DNA of 64,000 bases, taken from NCBI GenBank assembly GCA_964247975.1, contig CAXTWH010000013.1, positions 43,395-107,394 of the forward strand, read 5' to 3'. A program made the position numbers and the translations under genes. This document shows, piece by piece, positions 51,484 to 59,887 of the stretch (positions within the stretch are counted from its first letter, which is position 1; each line of letters starts with the position of its first letter). Origin of the DNA: KBS-96 sp964247975 (GTDB taxonomy: Bacteria > Acidobacteriota > Terriglobia > Bryobacterales > Bryobacteraceae). Below the pieces are notes generated by a model. The model was not told the origin of the DNA, searched no databases, and saw nothing but the letters and a program-made list of their open reading frames with translations.

Positions 51484-52089
51484 TTAGCGTAATGCGAAAG
51501 GCTGTTGAGCCATCCATTGAAACAGCGATCGCAGCGCCGAACCACGATGGCTGACCTGAAATTTTTCTGCTGCATCCGCTTCGGCCAGTGTTTTGCCGAG
51601 CGCGGAACAAAAGAAAAGCGGATCGTAGCCAAAGCCATTCTGTCCGCGAGGTTCGCTTAAAATTTCGCCTTCCACCGTGCCGCGAGCGGCATGAATCAAA
51701 CTTCCTGCCTGCGCCAGCGAAATGACGCTAACAAATCGCGCGCGGCGGTCTGTTCTTCCTTTCAAATTTTCCAGCAGCAGAGCGTTGTTCTCGGCGTCAG
51801 ATGCGTGCTCACCGGCGTAGCGAGCGGACCATACGCCGGGCGCGCCGCCGAGCGCGTCTACTTCTAAACCAGAATCATCAGCGAGCGCAAACTGATCGGT
51901 GTAGCGGGAATACGCCACGGCTTTAATGCAGGAATTTTCTTCGAACGTTGTTCCAGTTTCTTCCGGAGCGGGAATAGTATTCAGTTCAGGAAGCGGTTCT
52001 ATTTGCAGATGAGCCAGATGAAGCTGCTGCGCCGCCTGCAAAAATTCCCGCAGTTTTCCTTTGTTTGTGGTGCAGCAGTAAAGAACCAT
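51484..52089 (-). CDS. rdgB: XTP/dITP diphosphatase
   Basis: 201 residues. Typical sequence blocks: CCTTNKGKLREFLQAAQQLH, ETGTTFEENSCIKAVAYSRY, FALADDSGLEVDALGGAPGV, WSARYAGE, EPRGQNGFGYDPLFFCSALG and VSHRGSALRSL. The enzyme removes non-canonical purine nucleotides such as XTP and dITP from the pool. It lies 3 bp after rph on the same strand, the common rph-rdgB arrangement. Confidence 0.95.
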   Translation of the reverse strand: MVLYCCTTNKGKLREFLQAAQQLHLAHLQIEPLPELNTIPAPEETGTTFEENSCIKAVAYSRYTDQFALADDSGLEVDALGGAPGVWSARYAGEHASDAENNALLLENLKGRTDRRARFVSVISLAQAGSLIHAARGTVEGEILSEPRGQNGFGYDPLFFCSALGKTLAEADAAEKFQVSHRGSALRSLFQWMAQQPFALR

Positions 52090-52092
52090 TGT

Positions 52093-52815
52093 TCAAATTT
52101 TGGCGGCGAGCGCTTCCTGCTGCGCTGCTAGCAGATCCTGAATGCCGGCGCGAGCTAAACGGAGCAGATCGGCCATTTGTTCATCGCTGAAAGGAGTTTT
52201 TTCGGCAGTAGCCTGGATCTCCACAAATTTTCCGCTTCCGGTCATCACCACATTCATGTCCACTTCAGCCCGCGAATCTTCCTCGTAGCAGAGATCAAGC
52301 AGCAGCTCGTTGCCCACAATGCCGACGCTCGTAGCGGCCACGGCATCGAGCAGCGGATTTTTTGCGATGACCTTAAACTTCACTAGTGTTTTCAGCGCAA
52401 TGGCTAAAGCGATGTAGGCGCCGGTAATGGCTGCAGTGCGCGTGCCGCCGTCAGCTTGCAGCACATCGCAATCCACAATAATGCTGCGCTCGCCCAATGC
52501 CTGCAAATCCACCACGGATCGCAGCGATCTGCCAATCAGCCGTTGAATCTCATGGGTTCTGCCGGACGGCTTGCCTTTGGAAACTTCCCGGGCGGTGCGA
52601 GTGAAGGTAGCGCGCGGCAGCATGGCATATTCGGCGGTCACCCAACCTTTTCCAGTGTTGCGGAGAAACGGCGGAGTTGTATCTTCCACGGTGGCCGCGC
52701 AAAGCACGCGCGTATGGCCGACCTCAATCAGGACGGAGCCTTCCGCCGTCATTAGATAATCGGCGGTGATTTTAAGCGGACGCGCCGAGGCAGTCGTTCT
52801 TCCGTCGGTTCTCAT
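52093..52815 (-). CDS. rph: Ribonuclease PH
   Basis: 240 residues, the usual length. RNase PH blocks: TEGSVLIEVGHTRVLCAATV, GWVTAEYAMLPRAT, SGRTHEIQRLIGRSLRSVVD, IIVDCDVLQADGGTRTAAIT, EDSRAEVDMNVVMTG and FVEIQATAEKTPFS. It trims tRNA 3' ends by phosphorolysis. It is preceded by an 48-residue ORF and followed by rdgB. Confidence 0.95.
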   Translation of the reverse strand: MRTDGRTTASARPLKITADYLMTAEGSVLIEVGHTRVLCAATVEDTTPPFLRNTGKGWVTAEYAMLPRATFTRTAREVSKGKPSGRTHEIQRLIGRSLRSVVDLQALGERSIIVDCDVLQADGGTRTAAITGAYIALAIALKTLVKFKVIAKNPLLDAVAATSVGIVGNELLLDLCYEEDSRAEVDMNVVMTGSGKFVEIQATAEKTPFSDEQMADLLRLARAGIQDLLAAQQEALAAKI

Positions 52816-52822
52816 AGTGAAT

Positions 52823-52969
52823 TCAGAGCGTCCTCAAAGAAGCAAAAAATATGAAAGCAAAAATAAACAGCACAATGGCAGCAATCACTAAACAAGGAAC
52901 TGCGCCTTGGCGTCGCGCTGCCGCCACTTTCTCGCGACCGGACTTTTTTGATATTTTTTTAGCACCCAT
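52823..52969 (-). CDS. 48-residue single-span membrane protein upstream of rph
   Basis: ATG 52969 to TGA 52823, ending 7 bp before the rph start. The protein is basic at its N-terminus (GAKKISKKSGREKVAAARRQ) and then hydrophobic (AVPCLVIAAIVLFIFAFIFF), ending SLRTL. The sharp basic-then-hydrophobic design and the position next to rph argue for a real gene, though no good ribosome binding site is seen. I recall similar small proteins before rph in Acidobacteriota, from memory only. Confidence 0.55.
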   Translation of the reverse strand: MGAKKISKKSGREKVAAARRQGAVPCLVIAAIVLFIFAFIFFASLRTL

Positions 52970-53151
52970 GCGTGTTCGTGCTGCCGCGACCAGACCGGTG
53001 AAGGAGCGTGCTCAGCAGCAAACTCATGCGTTTTCAGTTGTAGCACGAACGCACTTCAACTGTTGGGGCAGGAGGCGATGAACGACCATAGCTGTGAAAG
53101 AACAAGAATGAGGTTTTCGGAAAATGAACCTGTTCCCTCAAGAAATCAATT

Positions 53152-53640
53152 TTACTTTTTAAATAGGTTGTCAAAGGCTGCCCGCGCATCAGTTGAGTTG
53201 CGCGGCGCAATTACCGGTTTCGGAATCATACCTTTCACGCCCATAGGCGATGATGAAGAGCCATCGCGAGCCACCGTCACTCTGGGAGCAAAAAACCCGC
53301 ATTCATTCACCTGATCTTTTAAAGCAATCCGCAAGGGAATTGCTTTCAAGCATTGAAAACGAGTAGCAGGCTCAAAATGGGCGCATTGCTTACAACAATG
53401 CAAAGTCGCCTGGCATTTAGGACAACTACCACGAAAATCATTGTCCTGAGGCAGTGTGGTAGCGCAGTTAAAGCATCGGGATGCGCTGACACTTTGGACA
53501 AGACGAGGCAGTTTCGGTCCGGTTATATCAAGGGGCAACTTGGGAGATGGAGCTTTGGGTCGTTCCGAACGAAAAGCGCCGGAAACAGCACGATCCGTAT
53601 CCATATATCCACGTTGCTTGTACTTGCGATCTCCATCCAT
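53152..53640 (-). CDS. Zinc-ribbon protein, Acidobacteriota-type
   Basis: 162 residues from ATG 53640, preceded by AAGGAGG 11 nt upstream; an earlier start at 53703 is open. A low-complexity N-terminal ~50 residues is followed by a double zinc ribbon (SASRCFNCATTLPQ, SCPKCQATLHCCKQCAHFEP, RFQCLKA, NECGFFAPRVTVARDG). The Cys pattern CxxC...CxxC...CxxC...C...C suggests one or two zinc sites. A family of hypothetical proteins with this pattern occurs in the phylum, by memory. Function unknown. Confidence 0.65.
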   Translation of the reverse strand: MDGDRKYKQRGYMDTDRAVSGAFRSERPKAPSPKLPLDITGPKLPRLVQSVSASRCFNCATTLPQDNDFRGSCPKCQATLHCCKQCAHFEPATRFQCLKAIPLRIALKDQVNECGFFAPRVTVARDGSSSSPMGVKGMIPKPVIAPRNSTDARAAFDNLFKK

Positions 53641-53703
53641 AGGATAGATCGCCTCCTTTACTACGCGCAGTTGTTTGCCAAAAGTTCCGGGGAACCGAGG
53701 CAC

Positions 53704-54245
53704 AAAATCGGATTCAAGTATGAGCGGGTGCTATTCCAGTGCGGGCGAAACGTTTCTCGTTACCACGGGCGCTGAAATTCTCAAATGGAGACTGGCGAGA
53801 AGTCTTACTGTCTGAAGGACTGCCTGGTCGCAGATCCTCGCCTGCACCTAGATAGTATGTACCATGCTTTCCTTCTTTGCGCCACATGCCAGACCCTCAG
53901 AAAAGTACTTGTTATTTCAAAAAGTCCTAATTTAGTCGATCAAACAAAGATAAATAGCAGCAATCCGCTTCTCGATCGGAAAATTCTGATCTCCAAAACA
54001 GAACTGACTCGCTCAGTTGAATCATATCCCACCTGTTTTTTATTCTGTTTACGGGCATTCCGCCAGTGATCAAAAAGCACGCAAAAAAACGGGCGACTTC
54101 GTGTTCGGCTGCGCCATCCATCAAAACAGCAGGCTTCCCGTTTTGGAACAGATTCATTTCGCAATCAAACGGAAGCTCGAAGCATCTTATGAGGGGTGAT
54201 TGCAATGGCGAAACAACGCATGGAGCGTAGGGAAAGAAGGTGCCG
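53704..54245. other. Intergenic region without a convincing gene
   Basis: About 540 bp between divergently pointed genes. Open frames on both strands (a 94-codon plus frame and a 92-codon minus frame starting TTG) lack recognisable domains or ribosome binding sites. The only clear signal is AGAAGG (54235-54240) 5 nt before the egtB ATG. The region should hold the promoter of the egt operon and of the zinc-ribbon gene; I do not see a strong -35/-10 pair. Confidence 0.5.
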
Positions 54246-55481
54246 ATGGCGCTAGCTGGTTTGGAAAGCCGTACCGAAATAGAAGCAGAACTTCAACAAG
54301 CTCGCAAACAAACGGAGCAGTTATTTTCCGCGTTGCTTCCGGCTTACTTATATGAGCGTCCGATTGCGGAACGCCACCGCGTTATTTTTTATTTGGGCCA
54401 TCTGGAAGCGTTTGATTACATTCAGATTTGCCGCGAATCACTAGGGCAAGCCGCCCTGCACCCCAGCTTCGACTCGTTGTTTCAAGCCGGCATTGATCCC
54501 GATTCTTCCCACCTGCCTTCCGATACAGCGACAGATTGGCCGTCCCTGGATCAAATCAATCAGTACATTAACAAAGCGCGCCAAGAGGTGGACCAGGCGC
54601 TTGATGCGGCTCCCGAAGAAGCTATTTACATGGCTTTAGAGCATCGTTTAATGCATCTGGAAACGCTCGCCTACATGTGGCACAATTTTCCTTTTGAATT
54701 TAAGCAAAAACCGGATCAAGCCACAAGCGGCGAAACGGAATCGGCTGCGCCACAAGAAAACACTTGGCGCGATGTGCCGGAAGGAACGGCAGTTTTAGGC
54801 AAAAAACGGAACGGTTCTTTCGGTTGGGATAACGAATACGAAGAGCACGTTGTTTCGCTGCCTGCGTTCCGAATGCAGCGCTACAAAATCACTAATGGCG
54901 ATTATCTCCGCTTTGTGCGGGCCGGAGCAGCAAAACCTCACTTCTGGAATGAGCGCCACGGAGACTTCTTTCTGCGCGGCATGTTTAAAGAGATGCCGCT
55001 GCCGCTCGATTGGCCGGTTTACGTCACCAAAAACGAAGCGGAACAATATGCGAACTGGATCGGCAAAGCTCTGCCGACTGAAGCACAATATCATCGAGCG
55101 GCGTTCGGCACGCATTCCGGCGAAACGCGATTGTATCCTTGGGGCAGCACGGCTCCGAGCAGCAGGCGCGGCAATTTTGATTTTAAACGGTGGGATCCGG
55201 AATCCATTTACGCCACACCGGAGGGCAGAAGCGATTTTGGCCTCGCACAATTAAGCGGCAACGGCTGGGAATGGACCCAGACGTTGTTTGCTCCTTTTGC
55301 CGGATTTAAAGCTGTGCCGGCGTACCCGGGCTATTCCGCAAATTTCTTTGACGAACAGCATTATGTAATGAAAGGCGGATCGCCGCGCACTGCCGCTCGG
55401 CTGCTGCGCCGGTCCTTCCGCAACTGGTTTCGCCCAGATTACCCGTACGTGTACGCCACATTCCGCTGCGTGGAAAATTAA
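54246..55481 (+). CDS. egtB: Ergothioneine biosynthesis sulfoxide synthase EgtB
   Basis: 411 residues from ATG 54246 with AGAAGG 5 nt upstream; GTG 54240 is also open. The N-terminal DinB-like helical domain carries the iron ligands, with FYLGHLEAFDY and HRLMHLETLAYMWHNFP (HxxxHxE). The C-terminal FGE-sulfatase domain shows NGDYLRFVRAGAAKPHFW, LPTEAQYHRAAFGTHSGETR, NGWEWTQTLFAPFAGFKAVP and HYVMKGGSPRTAARLLRRSF. EgtB joins a thiol donor (Cys or gamma-glutamyl-Cys) to hercynine using O2 and non-haem iron. It begins a run of five tightly spaced genes. Confidence 0.9.
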   Translation: MALAGLESRTEIEAELQQARKQTEQLFSALLPAYLYERPIAERHRVIFYLGHLEAFDYIQICRESLGQAALHPSFDSLFQAGIDPDSSHLPSDTATDWPSLDQINQYINKARQEVDQALDAAPEEAIYMALEHRLMHLETLAYMWHNFPFEFKQKPDQATSGETESAAPQENTWRDVPEGTAVLGKKRNGSFGWDNEYEEHVVSLPAFRMQRYKITNGDYLRFVRAGAAKPHFWNERHGDFFLRGMFKEMPLPLDWPVYVTKNEAEQYANWIGKALPTEAQYHRAAFGTHSGETRLYPWGSTAPSSRRGNFDFKRWDPESIYATPEGRSDFGLAQLSGNGWEWTQTLFAPFAGFKAVPAYPGYSANFFDEQHYVMKGGSPRTAARLLRRSFRNWFRPDYPYVYATFRCVEN

Positions 55482-55491
55482 AAGGAAATTG

Positions 55492-56442
55492 ATGCCAAGC
55501 GCTACCGCACTGCAATTGTCGCCTTTTGCCGCCGATGTTGTTTCCGGTCTCATTACCCAAGCGCAGAAAAAACTTCTTCCCAAATATTTCTACGACGATC
55601 TCGGCAGCAAGCTGTTTGAAGCGATCACATTACTGCCTGAATACGGTTTAACCAGAGCAGATTCCCGTGTTCTGCAAAACTGCTCCCGGCATGTGGCGCA
55701 GCAGTTGGGCTCGCCTTGTCTGGTAGCAGAATTAGGAAGTGGTTCGGGCAAGAAAACCAGCCACCTTCTGGAAGCCGTTGACCAAGAGAATCTGGTGTAC
55801 TACCCGATTGATGTTTCTACCGAAGCGCTTTACGCCTGTTCGCAGGAATTGAAATCACTGGCCCGAGTGGAGCCGATTCATGCTGATTATTTTGAAGGCT
55901 TGGCGCGATTGCAGCACCTTCGCCGCAGCGGAGAACGGCTGCTGGTTTTGTTTGTCGGCAGTTCAATCGGCAACTTTGAAGCGCATGAAAGAAGCGAGTT
56001 TCTGCGCAGGCTGCGCGCCAGCCTGCATTCCGGCGATTTATTTTTGCTGGGCGCTGATCTGGTGAAAGATGTGAACCGGATGATTGCCGCTTATGACGAC
56101 CCGACCGGAGTAACAGCAGCATTCAATTTGAATCTGCTGTCCCGCATTAATCGGGAACTGGATGCTGATTTCAATTTAAGAAATTTCATTCATCAGGCTG
56201 TTTGGAATGCCGTTGATCAACGGATTGAAATGCATTTGCAATCGCGAGTGCGCCAGAGTGTTTCCCTTCGTTTACTGAATTTAGCGGTTCAGTTTGAACC
56301 CGGCGAAACCATCTGGACGGAATCTTCGCACAAATTTACTCCCGCCGGTTTGCGGCAAGCAGCGGAGGAAAGCGGATTCACAGTACTTAACAGTTGGATC
56401 GACCAGGAATGGCCGTTCGCTGAAACGCTTTGGCAAGCATAG
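55492..56442 (+). CDS. egtD: L-histidine N-alpha-methyltransferase EgtD
   Basis: 316 residues from ATG 55492, with AAGGAA a few nt upstream. EgtD hallmarks: LLPKYFYDDLGSKLFEAIT, LPEYGLTRADSRVL, VAELGSGSGKKTSHLLEAV (SAM loop), VDVSTEAL-like IDVSTEALYACSQELKS, LFVGSSIGNFEAHE, LLGADLVKDVNRMIAAYDDP, and the tail WTESSHKFTPAGLRQAAEES. It trimethylates histidine to hercynine. It follows egtB after 10 bp and is in the same operon. No egtA, egtC or egtE is in the window, so a short EgtB route or a lyase elsewhere is expected. Confidence 0.95.
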   Translation: MPSATALQLSPFAADVVSGLITQAQKKLLPKYFYDDLGSKLFEAITLLPEYGLTRADSRVLQNCSRHVAQQLGSPCLVAELGSGSGKKTSHLLEAVDQENLVYYPIDVSTEALYACSQELKSLARVEPIHADYFEGLARLQHLRRSGERLLVLFVGSSIGNFEAHERSEFLRRLRASLHSGDLFLLGADLVKDVNRMIAAYDDPTGVTAAFNLNLLSRINRELDADFNLRNFIHQAVWNAVDQRIEMHLQSRVRQSVSLRLLNLAVQFEPGETIWTESSHKFTPAGLRQAAEESGFTVLNSWIDQEWPFAETLWQA

Positions 56443-56473
56443 TTCTGCTTCCTCCTGCTACTCTGCTTTCAAG

Positions 56474-57217
56474 GTGGATTTTCTTTCCTTCCGCAATGTT
56501 GAGTGCAGGCGCGGAAGCCGTGTCGTTCTCGACAATTTATCTTTTGATTTGGGCGCAGGCGAAACGCTGGTTCTGCTGGGCCGCAGCGGTTCCGGCAAAA
56601 CCACGGCGATCCAGTTAATTGTTCGCTTGTTGAATTTCGACAAGGGGGAGATTATCTTTGAAGGCGCAAACCTGCGCAGTCTGGATGTAATCGCGCTTCG
56701 CCGGCGAATTGGTTATGTGATTCAGGAAGTAGGCTTGCTGCCGCATTGGACCATTGCCCAGAACGTGGCGATGGTTCCGACCCTAGACCGCTGGCCGCGC
56801 GAGCGCATTGGTAATCGCGTTCATGAACTACTGGAACAAGTAAAACTTGCTCCGCAGGAATTCGGCAACCGCTACCCGCATGAATTGTCCGGCGGCCAAC
56901 GGCAGCGAGTGGGCGTGGCCAGAGCTTTGGCCGCGAACCCGGCTCTGCTCCTGTTTGATGAGCCATTTGGGGCGCTTGACCCGGTAACGCGGCGAGATAT
57001 GCAGGAACAATTTCTTCAACTGCGAACTCAATATCAGATACCCGCTATTTTTGTGACGCACGACATAAATGAAGCCTTGCGATTAGGCACGCGCATTGCC
57101 GTGCTGGACAAAGGCTGTTTGGAAATCATCGCGGCGCGGCAGGAATTTCTGCAAACACAAACGCCGGTGGCCCGGGCCTTTCTCAATACCTTGGCCTCAC
57201 GCGAGGATTATTCCTAA
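56474..57217 (+). CDS. OpuC/EgtV-type ABC transporter ATP-binding protein
   Basis: 247 residues from GTG 56474, 31 bp after egtD; open sequence upstream overlaps egtD and has no better start. Walker A GRSGSGKT (36-43), signature LSGGQRQRV (138-146), Walker B LLLFDEP (158-164), and the switch histidine in VTHDINEALRLG. The quaternary-amine transporter look (GLLPHWTIAQNVAMVP) is strong, but there is no C-terminal CBS pair as in osmotically gated OpuA/ProV. It is followed by its permease with a 1-bp overlap. Confidence 0.85.
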   Translation: MDFLSFRNVECRRGSRVVLDNLSFDLGAGETLVLLGRSGSGKTTAIQLIVRLLNFDKGEIIFEGANLRSLDVIALRRRIGYVIQEVGLLPHWTIAQNVAMVPTLDRWPRERIGNRVHELLEQVKLAPQEFGNRYPHELSGGQRQRVGVARALAANPALLLFDEPFGALDPVTRRDMQEQFLQLRTQYQIPAIFVTHDINEALRLGTRIAVLDKGCLEIIAARQEFLQTQTPVARAFLNTLASREDYS

Positions 57218-57849
57218 TGGATGAGCTTGTCTGGAAAACGCTGCTGCGCGATGTTTCTTCTTTGTTGCTGGAACATATCGGCATTGTGCTGATAGCCGCT
57301 TCCGTAGCCACGGTCCTGGGAGTATTTTTAGGCATTGCCAGCACTCGCCGTACCCTTGTGCGTCGCTATGCGATTATTTTTGCGAACGTAGCGCAAACTG
57401 TTCCTAGTCTTGCCATGTTCGGATTTTTGATCCCGATTCCCTTGATCGGCGGCATCGGCAAGCGGGTTGCCATCATCAGCTTGATTCTTTACGCGCTGCT
57501 GCCGATCCTGCGCAATACAATTACCGGCATTGTGCAGGTGGATCCGGCAGCCCGGCAAGCAGCTACCGTGATGGGCATGACGGACCGTCAGCTTCTTCTT
57601 AATGTGGAGCTTCCGCTGGCGGCCTCAACTATACTGGCGGGCATTCGCACCGCGCTTGTCACCACCATCGGCACAGCCACCATCGCAGCGGCTATTGGAG
57701 CGGGCGGCCTCGGCGTGCTGATTTTTCGCGGGCTGGCTTCGGTGGATACGGTGGAAATACTGGCCGGGGCTTTACCGGCGGCGTTGCTGGCTTTGTTAGT
57801 CGATGGCGGCATGGCATTGCTGGAACGCCGTTGGCAGGTTGTTCGATGA
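57217..57849 (+). CDS. OpuC/EgtU-type ABC transporter permease
   Basis: 210 residues with about six membrane helices. Permease motifs: VAQTVPSLAMFGFLIPIPLI, YALLPILRNTITGIVQVDPA, ARQAATVMGMTDRQLLLNVE, LPLAASTILAGIRTALVTTI. These are typical of glycine-betaine/choline/ergothioneine importers. Its start shares the last base of the ATPase stop and its stop overlaps the ATG of the binding-protein gene, so all three are translated together. Confidence 0.9.
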   Translation: MDELVWKTLLRDVSSLLLEHIGIVLIAASVATVLGVFLGIASTRRTLVRRYAIIFANVAQTVPSLAMFGFLIPIPLIGGIGKRVAIISLILYALLPILRNTITGIVQVDPAARQAATVMGMTDRQLLLNVELPLAASTILAGIRTALVTTIGTATIAAAIGAGGLGVLIFRGLASVDTVEILAGALPAALLALLVDGGMALLERRWQVVR

Positions 57850-58748
57850 AATTCAAATTCTGCTGGGCCGCGCTTTGTTTTGTTCTGCTTGTTTGTGTTT
57901 CCTGCGGACGCTCGAACGCCATTGTGGTCGGCTCGAAGAATTTTACCGAACAGATTGTGCTGGGCGAGATTGCGGCCCAACAGATTGAAAGCAAGCTGCA
58001 GGTTCGCGTGGAGCGGCGGCTTGATCTGGGCGGCACGCTGCTGGCCCACTTGGCTTTAAAAAACGGCCAGATTGATCTTTACCCTGAATACACGGGAACC
58101 GCTTTAATTACGGTACTAAAGCAGAAGCTCGATGCGGACCCGGATGCAGTGTTCCAGACCGTTTCTTCGCTTTACCAATCCCGTTTTCAACTCCGTTGGC
58201 TGCCGCCGCTTGGCTTCAACGATTCCTTTGCAATGGCAGTTCGAAAAACTGATGCCGCCAAGCTCAACGCGGAAACTCTTTCCGAAGCGCAACGAAGAAG
58301 TTGGAAGCTGGGCATCGGTTATGAGTTCCTGACCCGGAAAGACGGCCTGGGGCGATTAAACGCCGTTTACCATCCTCATTGGGAAGGATTGCCGCGCACG
58401 ATGGATTTGGGGCTGCTTTACCGCGCGCTGAATCAGCATGAAATTGATATGGCGGCAGCTAACACAACTGATGGAATTTTGACTCTGCCCGAATATGCCG
58501 TTCTTCAGGACGACAAACATGCTTTTCCGCCCTACCAAGCCTGTTTTGTGCTGCGTGAGGAAATCATGCAAAAATTTCCTGCTCTGCAACAATTGTTAGC
58601 CGAGCTATCCGGCACCATCGACGACAAACGGATGCGCCAGTTAAATCGCCGCGTAGATGTGGACCATGTTTCTGTCACCAGAGTGGCGGCTGATTTTCTG
58701 GCTGATCTGCGCAAGAAGCGCGACCGTAGGAGCGGCGCGTCGCTATAA
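57846..58748 (+). CDS. OsmF/EgtU-type substrate-binding lipoprotein
   Basis: 300 residues from ATG 57846 (ATGA overlap with the permease). An N-terminal signal with a possible lipobox VCVSC (Cys 20) is followed by the quaternary-amine-binding fold: IVVGSKNFTEQIVLGEIAAQ, DLYPEYTGTALITVLKQKLD, WLPPLGFNDSFAMAVRK, LNQHEIDMAAANTTDGILTL and ACFVLREEI. In EgtU such domains bind ergothioneine; in OsmF, ProX and OpuCC they bind betaines. Which one binds here cannot be read by eye. It is the last gene of the egtBD-ABC unit. Confidence 0.85.
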   Translation: MKFKFCWAALCFVLLVCVSCGRSNAIVVGSKNFTEQIVLGEIAAQQIESKLQVRVERRLDLGGTLLAHLALKNGQIDLYPEYTGTALITVLKQKLDADPDAVFQTVSSLYQSRFQLRWLPPLGFNDSFAMAVRKTDAAKLNAETLSEAQRRSWKLGIGYEFLTRKDGLGRLNAVYHPHWEGLPRTMDLGLLYRALNQHEIDMAAANTTDGILTLPEYAVLQDDKHAFPPYQACFVLREEIMQKFPALQQLLAELSGTIDDKRMRQLNRRVDVDHVSVTRVAADFLADLRKKRDRRSGASL

Positions 58749-58787
58749 TCGAAATGCATTGCAAACCAGTGATCTGGATTTGATCAC
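58744..58787 (+). promoter_or_regulatory. Possible internal promoter and operator before the MacB-like pair
   Basis: TATAAT at 58744-58749 overlaps the stop of the binding protein, and a dyad GTGATC/GATCAC (58769-58774 and 58782-58787) lies just before ATG 58790. No -35 is evident. This would separate the downstream exporter genes from the egt transporter unit. Confidence 0.35.
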
Positions 58788-58789
58788 CG

Positions 58790-59887
58790 ATGATCAACAA
58801 ACTTGTTCTTGAAAATTTGAAACATCGCTGGGTGCGCACGGTATTGAGCGCCATTGTGATCGGCGTACAAGTGACGCTGCTGCTCACCGTGGTCGGCTTA
58901 AGTCAGGGAATGCTCGAAGATTCAGCAAACCGGGCTCGCGGCGTGGGCGCAGATATCTGGCTGAAACCGGAAGGCGCAAGCGCATTTGCAATGTCCTCCG
59001 CCTGGGTGTCGGAAAAATACACCGCTTTTGTTGTCAAGCAGCCGCATGTGCGCATGGCGATTGGAGTGGTGATTCAGCCAATCTTCGGATTTACTTCAAT
59101 GGCCGGCGTAGACTTCGATCAGTTCGCGCAGATGACCGGCGGTGTCCGGTACCTCGCGGGCGGGCCGATCAAAGCTCCTGATGACATTCTGATAGATGAT
59201 TACTACCAGCGGCAGTACAAAATAAAAGTGGGACAAGCCATTAAGCTGCTGAATCATGATTGGCGGGTTACCGGTGTAGTGGAATCAGGAAAACTCAGCC
59301 ATCTGATTGTGTCAAAAACGCGCTTGCAGGAGTTGACCGGCAATACGGGGCGTGTTTCGCAGATCGTGGTGAAGATTGACAACCCGGCCAATACGCAAGC
59401 GGTAATTACTCAATTAAACACTGCGTTAAAAGGGGATCTGCACGCGGTTTCCATCAGCGAATTTTCCTCAGTGTTCAGCATCAACAATATTCCCCAGTTA
59501 AAAGCATTTATCAACGTCGTAATCGGGCTTTCCATTTCCGTGGGTTTTCTGGTGGTGTTTTTGTCCATGTACACTGCGGTGCTGGAACGTACCCGCGAAA
59601 TCGGCATCTTAAAAGCTTTGGGCGCAACGCCGCTGACGATTCTCAACATTCTGATCCGGGAAACAGTGGTCCTTGCCATTGTCGGCTCAGTCATTGGCAT
59701 TCTGCTCACTTATGCGGCGAAAAGCGCCATTATGACCATCGCGCCTGCCTACTTACAAGTGGCGGACGTGCCGAACTGGTGGCCGGTCGCTGCCGCTATT
59801 GCTTTAGTAGGCGCATTGTTAGGCGCTCTTTACCCTGGGATCAAAGCGGCAAAACAGGACGCGATTGAGGCTCTTGCTTATGACTGA
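58790..59887 (+). CDS. DevC/MacB-like ABC exporter permease
   Basis: 365 residues. Begins NKLVLENLKHRWVRTVLSAI with a membrane helix (~17-40), a MacB-type periplasmic domain (~45-235), then three helices (~240-275, ~290-320, ~335-360). The motif RTREIGILKALGATPLTILN is that of FtsX permeases. Size and plan match DevC, the permease of a lipid or glycolipid exporter that works with a membrane fusion protein; none is found in the window. The last codons overlap the next ATPase gene by 8 bp. Confidence 0.85.
   Translation: MINKLVLENLKHRWVRTVLSAIVIGVQVTLLLTVVGLSQGMLEDSANRARGVGADIWLKPEGASAFAMSSAWVSEKYTAFVVKQPHVRMAIGVVIQPIFGFTSMAGVDFDQFAQMTGGVRYLAGGPIKAPDDILIDDYYQRQYKIKVGQAIKLLNHDWRVTGVVESGKLSHLIVSKTRLQELTGNTGRVSQIVVKIDNPANTQAVITQLNTALKGDLHAVSISEFSSVFSINNIPQLKAFINVVIGLSISVGFLVVFLSMYTAVLERTREIGILKALGATPLTILNILIRETVVLAIVGSVIGILLTYAAKSAIMTIAPAYLQVADVPNWWPVAAAIALVGALLGALYPGIKAAKQDAIEALAYD

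Noticed and set aside
52851..53081. 76-codon plus-strand frame upstream of rph
   Set aside because: Opposite the small basic/hydrophobic minus-strand gene, which has much better protein features.
53785..54069. 94-codon plus-strand frame in the gap before egtB
   Set aside because: No ribosome binding site or domain; composition not protein-like. Left as intergenic.
53927..54205. 92-codon minus-strand frame in the same gap
   Set aside because: TTG start, no ribosome binding site and no known motif; possible but not supported.
58744..58749. TATAAT taken alone as a firm promoter
   Set aside because: No -35 element at a suitable distance; kept only as a low-confidence site.
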